Shown: positions 15,965-25,752, numbered from the stretch's first letter. The stretch: 52,359 nt of DNA from Ignavibacteriales bacterium UBA1304 (GCA_002307295.1 DBTY01000023.1:1-52359); one strand, 5' to 3'. The notes: generated from the letters alone by a model not told the origin. A program made the numbers and translations.

Positions 15965-17374
15965 TTGAAACGTACTAAGATATTAAGATTTTCTGGTTTT
16001 GTAATAGCCATTTTAGCGCTTCCGTTCTTCGGCAGTATTTATGGGCAGGATCAGGCAAAATCATTTTCTCTGAAAGAATGCATAAATTATGTGAAGAAGC
16101 AAAGCAGCAATATAAAAAATGCAAAGATACAGGAATCTATAGCAGAGAAAAAAGTAAACGAAACTCTTGGCTCTGGTTTGCCTCAGATAAGCGTAGCCGG
16201 TAATTTGGTAGATAATTTAGAACTTCCGGTTCAGCTTATTCCAGGAGAATTTTTAGGAGGAGCCCCCGGCTCTACTATTCCCTTAAAATTCGGAACAAAA
16301 TATAGTCTGGGTTTTACTGGCCAATTTTCACAACTCCTTTTTGACGGTTCCTTTTTTATAGGAGTAGAAGCCGCAAAAAAAGCTACAAGCTATTATAAAC
16401 AAAATACGGAAAGCGTTTCTGAAAGCGCAATTTATAATGTGGCGTCGGCATATTATCAGACTTTGATTGTTCAAAAACAAATTGATCTTTTACAGTACAA
16501 TATTGCGTCGCTGAAAAAAACTCTTGAAGACTCTAAACTGCTTTTTGAAAATGGCAAAATGAAAGAAGTTGACGTGGACAGAATTCAGGTAAGCTATAAC
16601 AACCTTTTATTTCAGGAAAGAAATGCAAACGAGAGTCTGAAACAGGCTTATAATGTATTGAAGTATCAAATGAGCATGCCAATTGAAGAGTCAATTGTTT
16701 TGTCTGATAACAGTTTTGCCAGGAACGATTCTCTTTCCTTTGACGCAAATAAAACTTTTAAATCGCAGGAAGATAAAATTGAAAGCTATGAAAATATAGC
16801 AGATTACAGAGTATTAAAAACAAATATGGAGTTGTTGCAATTAGATAAGAAAAACCAAATATCTAAATATTATCCAACTCTAAGCGCCTATGGAAGTTAT
16901 ACCTATCAATCGCAGCGGGAAAAGTTCGATCTGTTAACACCAAGAGCTGATTGGTTTAAATCGTATTCAGTCGGAATAAAATTGAATATCCCAATATTTA
17001 CAGGCGGACAAACATACGCCCGCATTCAGCAGTCTTCTTTAAGCATTGAAAAAATTGAAGAAGATATGAAAAATGCGCGTCTGGGTATTGATATGCAGGC
17101 TTCAAACGCTTTAATAAAATATAAAAACGCTTGCGATAACGTAGAGTCTGAAACGCGTAATGTGAATCTTGCTCAAAAGGTATATAAAATTACGCAGCTT
17201 GAATATAACGAAGGAACTAATACAGCTTCGGATTTAGTGGACTCTGAAATGAAATACCGCGAAGCCCAGACTAATTATATAAATTCTCTTCTGAATCTTT
17301 ATATAGCCCGTTTGGATCTTGAAAAATCAAAAGGAAATCTGATTGTTTATTTGGATTCCATAAGCAATAATTAA
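15965..17374 (+). CDS. TolC-family outer-membrane efflux protein
   Basis: A 469-aa outer-membrane channel, first gene of a tripartite efflux operon. It starts at TTG 15965 with AAAGGAG about 6 bases upstream; the TTG at 15961 runs into a stop. A signal peptide (about 1-27, ending at YGQ) is followed by two long helical OEP repeats (about 35-240 and 265-460), rich in Gln, Asn and Ala heptads as in TolC/OprM helices, with beta segments such as LGFTGQFSQLLFDG and GIKLNIPIFTGGQ that would lie in the barrel. It is 31 bases ahead of the membrane fusion gene. The specific substrate cannot be read from sequence. Confidence 0.9.
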   Translation: MKRTKILRFSGFVIAILALPFFGSIYGQDQAKSFSLKECINYVKKQSSNIKNAKIQESIAEKKVNETLGSGLPQISVAGNLVDNLELPVQLIPGEFLGGAPGSTIPLKFGTKYSLGFTGQFSQLLFDGSFFIGVEAAKKATSYYKQNTESVSESAIYNVASAYYQTLIVQKQIDLLQYNIASLKKTLEDSKLLFENGKMKEVDVDRIQVSYNNLLFQERNANESLKQAYNVLKYQMSMPIEESIVLSDNSFARNDSLSFDANKTFKSQEDKIESYENIADYRVLKTNMELLQLDKKNQISKYYPTLSAYGSYTYQSQREKFDLLTPRADWFKSYSVGIKLNIPIFTGGQTYARIQQSSLSIEKIEEDMKNARLGIDMQASNALIKYKNACDNVESETRNVNLAQKVYKITQLEYNEGTNTASDLVDSEMKYREAQTNYINSLLNLYIARLDLEKSKGNLIVYLDSISNN

Positions 17375-17405
17375 GCATTTTAATAAAAAACGAGAAAACG
17401 ACAAA

Positions 17406-18473
17406 ATGAAGAAAAAAGTTTTAATAATTGGAGCGGCGGTAATTATACTTGGATTAATTACAGTTCAGTTGTTATCCAATAAATCTAAGATAGACTCTAA
17501 AAAGAAAGTAGATACGTCCGTTAAATCTGTCACTGTTACAGTTGATAACGTAGTAAGAAGAGAAAGCGCAAGCAATCTTGATTTGGTTGGAACTACAATT
17601 CCTACAAACGAAGTGCTATTGCAATCCGAAGTAGCGGCTCAGGTGACGGAAATCCATTTCAAAATAGGCGACTATGTTACCAAAGGGAAGCTTCTTGTTC
17701 AGCTTGACGACAAGTTAAGAGAGCTGGCGTTAGAATCGGCAAAATTAAATCTATCTAAGCTGGAAGACGAGTATAATAAAACTAAAAATCTTTATAGCGG
17801 CAAAGCAAGTTCAGAAACTCAATTAAGAGACAGCCGGATAAATTATGAAACTGCAAAGGTAGCCGTCAATCAGGCAAAAAAACAATTAGATCAGGCAAGG
17901 ATAACGGCTCCTCAGAGCGGATATATAGTTCAGAAATTTGTTGAAAAAGGTTCGTATTTAAATGTAGGCAGTCAGGTTCTTTCTATAGTTGATTTATCTA
18001 AATTAAAAGTAGCTCTGAATGTTGCAGAAAGCGACGTTTACAAATTGAAGCTGGGACAAAATGTAAATATAACAGCTTCTGTTTATCAGGGCGTAACATA
18101 TTCCGGACGGGTTAGTTTTATAAGCGCAAAAGGAGACAAGACGCATAATTATTCCGTGGAAGTTGAAATCAATAATCAGCCTTCGCATCAGCTAAAAGCA
18201 GGCACTTTTGTAACTGTTGATTTTGCTTTCCAAAGTTCGGGTTCATCGTTACAGTTCCTTCGCCAGGCCTTGGTAGGCAGTATTAAAGACGCTAAAGTAT
18301 ATGTAGTGCGCAACAACGTTGCTCATTTAGAGTCAATAACAATTGGTAAAGATTTTGGCAAATACTTTGAAGCGGTAAGCGGATTAAACGAAGGCGATCA
18401 GATAGTAATAGACGGACAAATTAACTTAGTTGACGGAAGCGCTGTTACAACAATTAAAAAAACGAATGAGTAA
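17406..18473 (+). CDS. RND efflux periplasmic adaptor (membrane fusion protein)
   Basis: A 355-aa HlyD/AcrA-type adaptor anchored by one N-terminal membrane helix (about 5-24) and not by a lipobox cysteine. The biotinyl-lipoyl-like half motifs (AAQVTEIHFKIGDYVTKGKLL at about 79-98 and SGYIVQKFVEKGSYLNVG) flank a short helical hairpin (about 105-160), followed by a beta-barrel domain and a membrane-proximal domain to the C-terminus. It links the inner-membrane RND pump at 18479 to the TolC-like channel at 15965. It sits five bases before the pump gene. Confidence 0.9.
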   Translation: MKKKVLIIGAAVIILGLITVQLLSNKSKIDSKKKVDTSVKSVTVTVDNVVRRESASNLDLVGTTIPTNEVLLQSEVAAQVTEIHFKIGDYVTKGKLLVQLDDKLRELALESAKLNLSKLEDEYNKTKNLYSGKASSETQLRDSRINYETAKVAVNQAKKQLDQARITAPQSGYIVQKFVEKGSYLNVGSQVLSIVDLSKLKVALNVAESDVYKLKLGQNVNITASVYQGVTYSGRVSFISAKGDKTHNYSVEVEINNQPSHQLKAGTFVTVDFAFQSSGSSLQFLRQALVGSIKDAKVYVVRNNVAHLESITIGKDFGKYFEAVSGLNEGDQIVIDGQINLVDGSAVTTIKKTNE

Positions 18474-18478
18474 TTAAA

Positions 18479-21400
18479 ATGATTGAACTATCCATAAAAA
18501 GACCTTTGATCGTGTTTGTGCTGTTTTCTATAATAGCGCTGCTTGGGATTGTTACGTTCAAATTACTCAACATCAATCTGATGCCGAAATTTGAAACTAA
18601 CGTAATTACAATCACTACTATATATCCAGGAGCTTCGGCTTCGGAAGTTGAAACGTCAGTATCTAAAAAAATTGAAGATGCATTATCTTCTCTTGAAAAC
18701 CTTGATAAAATTAAAACTGTTTCGCAGGAAGGAGTTTCTTCAATAGTATTGCAATTAAAAAGCGCGGCTAATCCTACAGTAAGCGTGGAAGATGCTCAGC
18801 GAAAAGTTAATGCTATTTTATCAGATCTCCCGACTGACGTTAAAGCTCCTACTATAAGCAAGTTTGCTCTTGACGAACTTCCAATTATTAGTATTGCTGT
18901 TACGGCGGATATGGATCCTACTACTTTGTATAAGCTTACAGAGGATAAAGTTCAGCCAAGATTGGCAAAGCTGCAGGGCGTGGGACAGATAACGCTTGTA
19001 GGCGGAAATAAGAGAGAAATACGTGTTAATATTGACCCGGAAAGATTAAAAGCTTATAACCTTTCTATTCTTCAGGTTCTTCAGGCTATTCAAAAAGCTA
19101 ATCAGGATTTTCCTACAGGTAAAGTAGAAGAAACTGATAAGCAGTATACGGTAAGACTTTCTGCAAAATATAATTCGTTAGAGCAGTTAAAAAATACGGC
19201 AATTACCGTAGGCGCTGAAGGGAACAGAATACTTGTAAAAGACGTAGCAGAAATCCAGGACGGCATGACCGATCAGGAAGAACTTAGCCGTTTGAACAAA
19301 AAAACTTCTATTGGCATTCAGGTTAAAAAACAGACTGACGCTAACACAGTTGAAGTAGCAAGACTTGTCAAAGAAGAAATGAAACAAATAGAGAAAGAGT
19401 ATACGTCGGAAAACCTGAAATATGAAATAGCTTCAGATAGCTCTACATTCACTATGGATTCTGTAAACGCAGTAGTTGAAGATTTAGTACTTGCGATATT
19501 AATAGTTTCATTTATTTGTTTGATATTCCTTCACAGTCTGCGAAGCGCGCTTGTAGTAATGGTTGCAGTGCCTTTATCTATGCTGCCTGCGTTTATATTC
19601 CTTTATCTGTTTGGCTACTCGCTTAACGTTATGTCGTTAATGGCTCTGTCGCTTGCTGTTGGTATATTGGTTGACGATTCGATTGTAGTAGTTGAAAACA
19701 TTCACCGGCATCTTGAGATGGGCAAAGGTAAAGTAAAAGCGGCGTTGGAAGGGAGTAAGCAGATAGTTGCTACAGCGGCTTCTATTACGCTTGTAATTGT
19801 AGTCGTATTTCTTCCGCTGGCTATTTCAGGCGGACTTGTTGGCAAGATATTACAGGAATTTGCCTTCCCGTTAATCGTGTCTACTTTGACAAGTCTTCTT
19901 GTTTCATTTACCCTTACGCCATTGCTCCAGTCAAAATTTGGAAAGATGGAAGATTTATCGCGCGATACTGTGGCAAATAAATTTTCTAGAGGAGTTGAAG
20001 CTGCTTTTAATAAACTAAAATCGCTTTATGAATCAGTTTTAAGATGGGGACTTGAATACAGAAAAACAGTTTTTGCTTTAGTTGTCGTTTTATTCATAGG
20101 TTCTTTGGGTTTGTTTGCCGCAGGTCTGATTGGAGCGGCCTTTATCCCCAATACCGATCAGGGCGAGTTTATTGTTGAAATGGAAATGGCTCCGCAAATA
20201 TCGGTATATGAAAATAATTTACTGGCTCAAAAAGCTGAAAATCTTTTGCTTTCTAAACCAGAAATTACAAAGGTATTTACGAATGTTGGAACGTCAAGCA
20301 ATATGCTTTCTTCTACGGCAAAAAATAATATAACGCAAATGACAGTATCTATGGTAGAAAAAAATAAACGTAAAATAAGCGTTGAAGATTACAGTCAAAT
20401 AGTCAGGACTGAGTTATCTGCAATGTTGCCTGGAGTAAAAGTAAGAGTTTCGCCAACATCTATTGCCGGAGGAGCAGGCAACTCGCCAATCCAGATTCAG
20501 GTGAAAGGAGCCGACTTAGACAAAGTTGAGCAGGGCGCTGCAATTGTAAAAGCTATTGTACTAAAGACTCCAGGCACAAGCGACGTTAAGTATTCTATCG
20601 ACGATCCAAAGCCTGAAATTCAGGTGCAGATTAACAGAGATAAAATGGCTCAATTAGGGCTATCAATATATGACGTTGGCGCTACGCTCCGTACGTCTTT
20701 AGCAGGCAATACAGATTCTAAATATAAAGATGGAAACTACGAATACGACATTAATATTAAGTTTGACAAATTTGATAAACAAAACTTAGACGACGTTTCA
20801 AAAATCACATTTTTAAACGATAAGGGACAATTGATAGAGCTAAAGCAATTTGCAGACGTGTCTCAATCTGTTGGACCAAGTATGCTTGAACGAAATGACA
20901 GAATAACTTCTATTACGGTAAACAGTAATGTAGTAGGCAGACCGACAGGAACTGTTTCTGAAGAAATATCAAAAGCTATTAAAGGCAAGCTGCCGCAGGG
21001 CGTTTCAATAGAAGACGCAGGTAGTATTAAGCAGCAGAATGAAGCCTTCTCAAGCCTTTTGTTTTCTCTGATTGCTGCGATAATTCTTGTTTACTTAATT
21101 ATGGTGGCTTTGTATAACTCGCTGTTGTATCCGTTTGTTGTGTTGTTCTCTATCCCTGTGGCTATGATAGGGTCGTTTATGGCTTTAGCGTTAACGATGG
21201 AAAATCTAACAATCTTTTCAATTGTAGGGCTGATTACTCTTATTGGTCTGGTTGCAAAGAACGCGATACTTATTGTCGATTTTACAAATAACCTTAGAGC
21301 TGAAGGAAAAGAATTAAAGGAAGCTTTGATAGAAGCTGGTAAAGAAAGACTAAGACCTATTTTGATGACTACGCTTGCAATGGTATTCGGTATGCTTCCT

Positions 21401-21610
21401 ATCGCTATTGCTACAGGCGCGGGCGCAGAAATTAAAAACGGAATGGCCTGGGTTATTATTGGCGGCTTGACAAGCTCGCTGTTGTTGACTCTTATTTTGG
21501 TTCCGGCTGTATATCTTTCGCTAGAAAACTTAGCGACTGGATTCCGGGCTAAACAAAAAGCAAAAAAAGAAAAAGAACTTGAAACCGAAGGAAAAATATT
21601 TGAATATTAG
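18479..21610 (+). CDS. RND multidrug efflux pump (AcrB/HAE-1 family)
   Basis: A 1043-aa inner-membrane proton antiporter with twelve expected transmembrane helices. TM1 is at about 10-30, large periplasmic loops at about 35-330 and 560-860, and the helix-4 proton relay is intact in GILVDDSIVVVEN (two Asp, about residue 400). C-terminal membrane motifs such as GLIGLVAKNAILIVDFT-like sequence (LITLIGLVAKNAILIV) are present. The length is usual for HAE-1 pumps. With the adaptor and channel upstream it forms a complete tripartite exporter, probably controlled by the divergent sigma-54 activator. Confidence 0.95.
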   Translation: MIELSIKRPLIVFVLFSIIALLGIVTFKLLNINLMPKFETNVITITTIYPGASASEVETSVSKKIEDALSSLENLDKIKTVSQEGVSSIVLQLKSAANPTVSVEDAQRKVNAILSDLPTDVKAPTISKFALDELPIISIAVTADMDPTTLYKLTEDKVQPRLAKLQGVGQITLVGGNKREIRVNIDPERLKAYNLSILQVLQAIQKANQDFPTGKVEETDKQYTVRLSAKYNSLEQLKNTAITVGAEGNRILVKDVAEIQDGMTDQEELSRLNKKTSIGIQVKKQTDANTVEVARLVKEEMKQIEKEYTSENLKYEIASDSSTFTMDSVNAVVEDLVLAILIVSFICLIFLHSLRSALVVMVAVPLSMLPAFIFLYLFGYSLNVMSLMALSLAVGILVDDSIVVVENIHRHLEMGKGKVKAALEGSKQIVATAASITLVIVVVFLPLAISGGLVGKILQEFAFPLIVSTLTSLLVSFTLTPLLQSKFGKMEDLSRDTVANKFSRGVEAAFNKLKSLYESVLRWGLEYRKTVFALVVVLFIGSLGLFAAGLIGAAFIPNTDQGEFIVEMEMAPQISVYENNLLAQKAENLLLSKPEITKVFTNVGTSSNMLSSTAKNNITQMTVSMVEKNKRKISVEDYSQIVRTELSAMLPGVKVRVSPTSIAGGAGNSPIQIQVKGADLDKVEQGAAIVKAIVLKTPGTSDVKYSIDDPKPEIQVQINRDKMAQLGLSIYDVGATLRTSLAGNTDSKYKDGNYEYDINIKFDKFDKQNLDDVSKITFLNDKGQLIELKQFADVSQSVGPSMLERNDRITSITVNSNVVGRPTGTVSEEISKAIKGKLPQGVSIEDAGSIKQQNEAFSSLLFSLIAAIILVYLIMVALYNSLLYPFVVLFSIPVAMIGSFMALALTMENLTIFSIVGLITLIGLVAKNAILIVDFTNNLRAEGKELKEALIEAGKERLRPILMTTLAMVFGMLPIAIATGAGAEIKNGMAWVIIGGLTSSLLLTLILVPAVYLSLENLATGFRAKQKAKKEKELETEGKIFEY

Positions 21611-21673
21611 ATGCGCATCTATTGAATCAAATAAATGTTAAATAAAAAAATGAATACTATAGGAGAAAATATA

Positions 21674-22213
21674 ATGAAAAAGTTAATGGGATCTTTATTA
21701 GCAGTAGTATTGTTCGCTACTATCGCATCAGCGCAGGTTACTAAAGCAGGTAAGATTGGAATTGGCGTAGACGGAGTAACCTCGCCAAATCTTACGGCGA
21801 AATATTTCTTTAACGAAAATATCGCTTCTGAATTAACCGTAGGAGCAAATATTTATTCGCCGGGCGGAGACGCAACCACTGGTTATACAAAAGTCACAGG
21901 TTCAGATGTTAGAGTAGGGTTGTCTTTGTTATATCATTTCACCGGGAATGAATTCGTTCCTTATTTAGGCGTTGAAGGTTTGTACGAAACTAATAAGGAA
22001 GGCGGATTTTATACTAAGGAACCCGACGCTAAAAACGATGTAGTTGTCAGCGCAGTATTTGGCGGCGAGTATTTTATCGCTAAACAATTCAGCCTTGGTG
22101 TAAAAGAAAAAGTCGGGTTCGATTTTGGTTTATCAAGAGATATTCCTAAAGAAGATTCCGATATGCATATAGGCACAAGCACATTAGTTACAGCTAAATT
22201 TTATTTCAACTAA
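21674..22213 (+). CDS. Small outer-membrane beta-barrel protein
   Basis: From ATG 21674 (AGGAG eight bases upstream) the product is 179 aa with a clear signal peptide (MKKLMGSLLAVVLFATIASAQ); an upstream in-frame ATG at 21635 lacks these features. The mature part consists of alternating strands (IGIGVDG, LTAKYFF, RVGLSLLYHF, VPYLGVEGLY) and ends in TAKFYFN with a near-terminal aromatic residue, typical of an eight-stranded OmpX/OmpW-like barrel. It is 63 bases after the RND pump and likely cotranscribed. It might be a porin-like accessory or an envelope marker gene of the regulon; the function is not evident. Confidence 0.7.
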   Translation: MKKLMGSLLAVVLFATIASAQVTKAGKIGIGVDGVTSPNLTAKYFFNENIASELTVGANIYSPGGDATTGYTKVTGSDVRVGLSLLYHFTGNEFVPYLGVEGLYETNKEGGFYTKEPDAKNDVVVSAVFGGEYFIAKQFSLGVKEKVGFDFGLSRDIPKEDSDMHIGTSTLVTAKFYFN

Positions 22214-22220
22214 AATATTT

Positions 22221-22291
22221 CCAGGCTGCCTTGCCAAAACATGAAAAATCTAATTAGTGGAACCAAAGGTAAATTCATTTAGGCAGCCTGG
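22221..22291. repeat. Long-loop perfect inverted repeat
   Basis: CCAGGCTGCCT (22221-22231) and AGGCAGCCTGG (22281-22291) are perfect 11-bp inverted repeats separated by 49 bases, followed by GTAATTTTT. It may terminate the efflux operon. The long loop and small size also resemble a miniature inverted-repeat element or a structured leader for the operon starting at 22493. Confidence 0.4.
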
Positions 22292-22492
22292 GTAATTTTT
22301 CAATAAAAATATGTGAAATACGAACTATAAATATTTTAACCTGAAGATATGTATAAATATATCAGGCGAGTTTAACCCGGTAGATAAAGGCTGATCGGAA
22401 TACGATTGAGGTCTCTGTCTATCGGATTAAACGATTTTATTGTTTCTAATATTAATTCGATTAAACAGAATGGTGATGAAGGTAAATAGATT
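22292..22492 (+). promoter_or_regulatory. Leader region of the inositol operon
   Basis: No gene is seen here. An imperfect direct repeat, CGGATTAAAC (22423-22432) and CGATTAAAC (22458-22466), lies just ahead of the first gene and could be part of an operator. No promoter boxes are clear. Confidence 0.25.
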
Positions 22493-23194
22493 ATGGATTA
22501 TGCAATAATAGCCGCTGGAGAAGGCGAACGCTTAAAAGCTGAAGGTTGTCAAAGCTCAAAACCTCTTATACAGGTTGAAGGAAAGGCTTTGATTGAAAGA
22601 GCGCTGGAAACTTGTATCAGCAATGGAGCCGATTCAATTAGCTGTATTATAAATGAACAATCAAAAGACCTGCTTAAATATCTATCAGAATATAACTTCC
22701 CGGTAAAATTTAATTTAATAGTAAAATCTACTCCCAGCTCACTGCATAGTCTTTACGCTCTCAAACCGTATTTAATGGGCAAATCTTTTTTGTTAATGAC
22801 TACTGACTCAGTATTCAGGGAAAATGAATTTAGGGAGTACTTAAACTTTATAAACGAAGATGAAGCTACTGACGGAGTATTAGCGGTTACAGATTATATT
22901 GACGATGAAAAACCGTTGTATGCTGAAATTGACCTGAACGGCAGAATAAAAAGTTTTTCTGACGATGACGACTCTATACAATTTGTAACTGGCGGCATAT
23001 ACTATTTCAGAAAAGATATTTTTGCAATAGCTGATGAAGTATTGAAAAGCGGGACGTTACGCTTAAGGAACTTTCTTAAAAAATTAACGCAAAGCGAATT
23101 TAAATTAGCGGCATACGAATTCAGTAAAATTATTGACGTGGATCATATATCCGATGTTGAAAAGGCGGAAAAATTTCTTAGGCAGGGAAGATAG
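22493..23194 (+). CDS. NTP-transferase family nucleotidyltransferase, possible inositol-phosphate cytidylyltransferase
   Basis: A 233-aa GT-A-fold nucleotidyltransferase opening with AIIAAGEGERLKAEG and SSKPLIQVEGKALIERAL, the nucleotide-binding loop and lysine region of MobA/GlmU/IspD-like sugar and alditol nucleotidyltransferases. TTDSVF at about 103 supplies the metal-binding Asp, and a later VTGGIYYF strand is typical. It is the first gene of a 12-gene operon that includes inositol-1-phosphate synthase and a CDP-alcohol phosphotransferase. By analogy with the inositol-1-phosphate cytidylyltransferase of di-myo-inositol-phosphate synthesis it may make CDP-inositol; that substrate is inference. 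It abuts the permease gene with no gap. Confidence 0.75.
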   Translation: MDYAIIAAGEGERLKAEGCQSSKPLIQVEGKALIERALETCISNGADSISCIINEQSKDLLKYLSEYNFPVKFNLIVKSTPSSLHSLYALKPYLMGKSFLLMTTDSVFRENEFREYLNFINEDEATDGVLAVTDYIDDEKPLYAEIDLNGRIKSFSDDDDSIQFVTGGIYYFRKDIFAIADEVLKSGTLRLRNFLKKLTQSEFKLAAYEFSKIIDVDHISDVEKAEKFLRQGR

Positions 23195-23983
23195 ATGGGA
23201 ATTATTCTGGATATAAAGAATTCTTTTGTTAATGGGTTTCTTGGAAAAATCTCAACGTTGCAGGATTACACGTTGCTGCTTGTAGATATTTTTAAGGGAT
23301 TTCCGACAATAAAAAAGTACCGGACTGATACTCTGAAAGAGATGTATGTGATAGGAACAAAAGCTTTGCCGCTTGTTACGCTTGGAGGTTTATTTGTAGG
23401 TATAATATTAGCTATCGAAGCTGGGCATAATTTAGAAATGTTCGGCGCAACAACCTTAATTGGGCATACCGTTTCGCTTGGGATGATACGCGAGTTAGGA
23501 CCCGTTATAACAGGGCTGTTGTTGGCCTCCCGTACCGGCGCAAAAAATACTTCTGAAATTGGAGCAATGCAGTTAAGCGAACAGATTGACGCTTTGCGCG
23601 CGTTCGGTTTGAGCCCGGTTGATAAACTTGTGATACCACGTTTAGTTGCCGCAATGATTATGTTTCTGCCTCTTACTCTGATTGCGGATATTGCCGGAAT
23701 TATTGGAGGAATGTATGCGACTAATTCTACGTTCCATGTCGATTACGCTTTCTTTTGGGATTCGGCGCTGAAAGTTTTGAAAATGAAAGATATTTTTATT
23801 GGCTGTATCAAGCCGATATTCTTTGCTTTTTTTATCTCAAGCATTAGCTGTTATTACGGATTATCAACTAAAAGCAGCACGACTGATCTAGGCAAAAAAT
23901 CAATCAACGCAGTTGTAGTGTCGGCTATAGTGGTGCTGGCTCTCGATTTTATATTTACAAAAGTAGTGTGGGAGATAATGTAA
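23195..23983 (+). CDS. mlaE: MlaE-family lipid ABC transporter permease
   Basis: A 262-aa inner-membrane permease of the MlaE (YrbE/TTG2B) family. An N-terminal amphipathic segment is followed by about five membrane helices. The family core GHTVSLGMIRELGPVITGLLL-type sequence is present (MIRELGPVITGLLLASRTGA, about 105-125), as is the EIGAMQLSEQIDALRAFG coupling region. With the ATPase and MCE protein that follow it forms a retrograde/anterograde phospholipid transporter unit. Its start follows the preceding stop directly, which implies translational coupling. Confidence 0.93.
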   Translation: MGIILDIKNSFVNGFLGKISTLQDYTLLLVDIFKGFPTIKKYRTDTLKEMYVIGTKALPLVTLGGLFVGIILAIEAGHNLEMFGATTLIGHTVSLGMIRELGPVITGLLLASRTGAKNTSEIGAMQLSEQIDALRAFGLSPVDKLVIPRLVAAMIMFLPLTLIADIAGIIGGMYATNSTFHVDYAFFWDSALKVLKMKDIFIGCIKPIFFAFFISSISCYYGLSTKSSTTDLGKKSINAVVVSAIVVLALDFIFTKVVWEIM

Positions 23984-23989
23984 ACGACG

Positions 23990-24757
23990 ATGATTGAATT
24001 AAAAAACATAACGCTGAATTTAACTGGCCGTAAAATTTTAGATAATGTCTCTTTATCTATCGAGCAAAACTCTACTTCAGTAATACTTGGATCAAGCGGA
24101 GCCGGGAAAAGCACAATTTTAAAAATAATTCTAGGTCTGTTGAAAGCTGATAGCGGAGAGGTTATAGTAGACGGGACGAATATTACAAATAGCTCCGAAA
24201 ATGAAGTGCTTGAAGTTAGAAGAAATATGGCAATGGTGTTTCAGGGAAACGCATTATTCGATTCGTTAACAGTTGAAGAAAATACTGCTTTTTTTCTGAT
24301 GGAAAAAAATAATTGTTCCTTTGATAAAGTACAAAGCAAAGTTGAAGAAGTTTTGTCATTCGTCAATTTATCAGGCGCAGAAAAACTGTATCCGGATCAA
24401 TTAAGCGGAGGAATGAAAAAACGCTTGGCTATTGCGCGCGCTTTGGCGCTTGACCCAAAAATTATTTTATTCGACGAGCCGACAACAGGGCTCGATCCAA
24501 TTAATTCTAAAGGAGTACTTACTCTTATAGAAAAATTAAAAACTACGGGAACAACTTCTGTAATTGTTACCCATATATTAAACGATGCGATTGCTATAGG
24601 CGACGTGCTTACGGTTATTGACGAAGGACGCGTAATAGAATCCGGCGGAGTAGAACAGATACTAAGTTCAAAAGATAAATTTATAAAAGAGTTTTTTTAC
24701 GAAATATTTCAGGATAGTCCATTAATTATGAATAATCGGCAAAGTGAAATTGTATGA
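23990..24757 (+). CDS. mlaF: MlaF-family lipid ABC transporter ATPase
   Basis: A 255-aa ABC ATPase. Walker A is GSSGAGKST (about 34-42), the signature is LSGGMKKRLAIARAL (about 138-152), Walker B is IILFDEPTTGLDP, and the H-loop His is in VTHIL. The GGMKKR form of the signature is characteristic of MlaF-type importers/exporters. A short C-terminal extension after IFQDSP fits the MlaF tail that contacts the partner subunit. It is six bases after mlaE and overlaps mlaD by four bases. Confidence 0.93.
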   Translation: MIELKNITLNLTGRKILDNVSLSIEQNSTSVILGSSGAGKSTILKIILGLLKADSGEVIVDGTNITNSSENEVLEVRRNMAMVFQGNALFDSLTVEENTAFFLMEKNNCSFDKVQSKVEEVLSFVNLSGAEKLYPDQLSGGMKKRLAIARALALDPKIILFDEPTTGLDPINSKGVLTLIEKLKTTGTTSVIVTHILNDAIAIGDVLTVIDEGRVIESGGVEQILSSKDKFIKEFFYEIFQDSPLIMNNRQSEIV

Positions 24758-25716
24758 CAGAACAACCAATTAAAATAACAAAATTAAAAGTCGGCCTTAC
24801 AGTATTTGTAGGCTTAATAATATTTTTCGTTTTCATAGTGTTGGTAGGCACGGATGATTTTTATTTTACAAAAACGTATAACTTGTATATCTCGCTCGAT
24901 AACGTTTCCGGGCTTGTAAAAGGCGCTCCAGTTACGCTTGGCGGCTTAAGAATCGGCAATATAGACGCCATTGATCTTATTCCGACAACAGACAGGAAAA
25001 ATATACGAATAAAATTGAGAGTGCAAAAAAGTTATCAAAACCAGATAACGACAAGCTCAGTAGCCGAAATAACCGGGCTTGGCATACTTGGCGATAAATT
25101 TGTTTATATATCAATAGGCAAACCAGGCGAACAGCCTTTAAGCGAAAATTCGTTTGTGCCTTTATCTTCAGGCGTTACGCTTGAGGAATTATCTAAAAAC
25201 ATAGCTCCGGGAATTGAAGACTTCAACAAAACTATGTCTAACATCCGTCTTATTACAGATTCGATTTCCCGCGGCAATGGAACGATCGGATCTCTTATTA
25301 ACCGCCCGACTGCGGCTAATGAGCTTAGTATGATTATGGGGCGGATAAACTCTTTGCTGACTGCTATTCAGTCCAAAGACGGTTCAATTGGCAAACTAAT
25401 TAGAGATAAGGAGCTTTATTCAAACCTTACAGAAGCTTCATCTAATCTGAAAAGTTTTACTCGCGAACTTAATAACGGAAACGGGACTTTAGGCAAACTG
25501 ATGAAAGATGATTCGTTATATAACAGCGTAAATAAAACTGCAAGCAATGTGAACAGAATTTTATCAAAGTTTGATAACGACAGCACGGTTGTTAACGGTT
25601 TATTAAACGATAAAAAAATGTATGGAAATTTAAATTCAGTAATTAAAGATTTGAACAAACTAATAATCGATCTTAAAGAGCATCCTGATAAATACGTCAG
25701 GTTCTCAATATTTTAA
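24754..25716 (+). CDS. mlaD: MCE-domain lipid-binding protein (MlaD family)
   Basis: A 320-aa periplasmic MCE protein with one N-terminal membrane helix (about 12-34) and one MCE domain (about 40-125, YISLDNVSGLVKGAPVTLGG). A helical region follows. The C-terminal part (about 175-300) carries repeated boxes of the type NGT(I/L)GxLxxDxxLYxNL, at about 175, 210, 240 and 270, as seen in longer MCE proteins of Bacteroidota-like bacteria. MCE hexamers form a tunnel for lipids. It overlaps mlaF by four bases and is 36 bases ahead of the ATP-grasp gene, tying the transporter to the inositol genes. Confidence 0.9.
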   Translation: MTEQPIKITKLKVGLTVFVGLIIFFVFIVLVGTDDFYFTKTYNLYISLDNVSGLVKGAPVTLGGLRIGNIDAIDLIPTTDRKNIRIKLRVQKSYQNQITTSSVAEITGLGILGDKFVYISIGKPGEQPLSENSFVPLSSGVTLEELSKNIAPGIEDFNKTMSNIRLITDSISRGNGTIGSLINRPTAANELSMIMGRINSLLTAIQSKDGSIGKLIRDKELYSNLTEASSNLKSFTRELNNGNGTLGKLMKDDSLYNSVNKTASNVNRILSKFDNDSTVVNGLLNDKKMYGNLNSVIKDLNKLIIDLKEHPDKYVRFSIF

Positions 25717-25752
25717 TTAAATAAATATTTTGCAACAATAAAAATATATACT

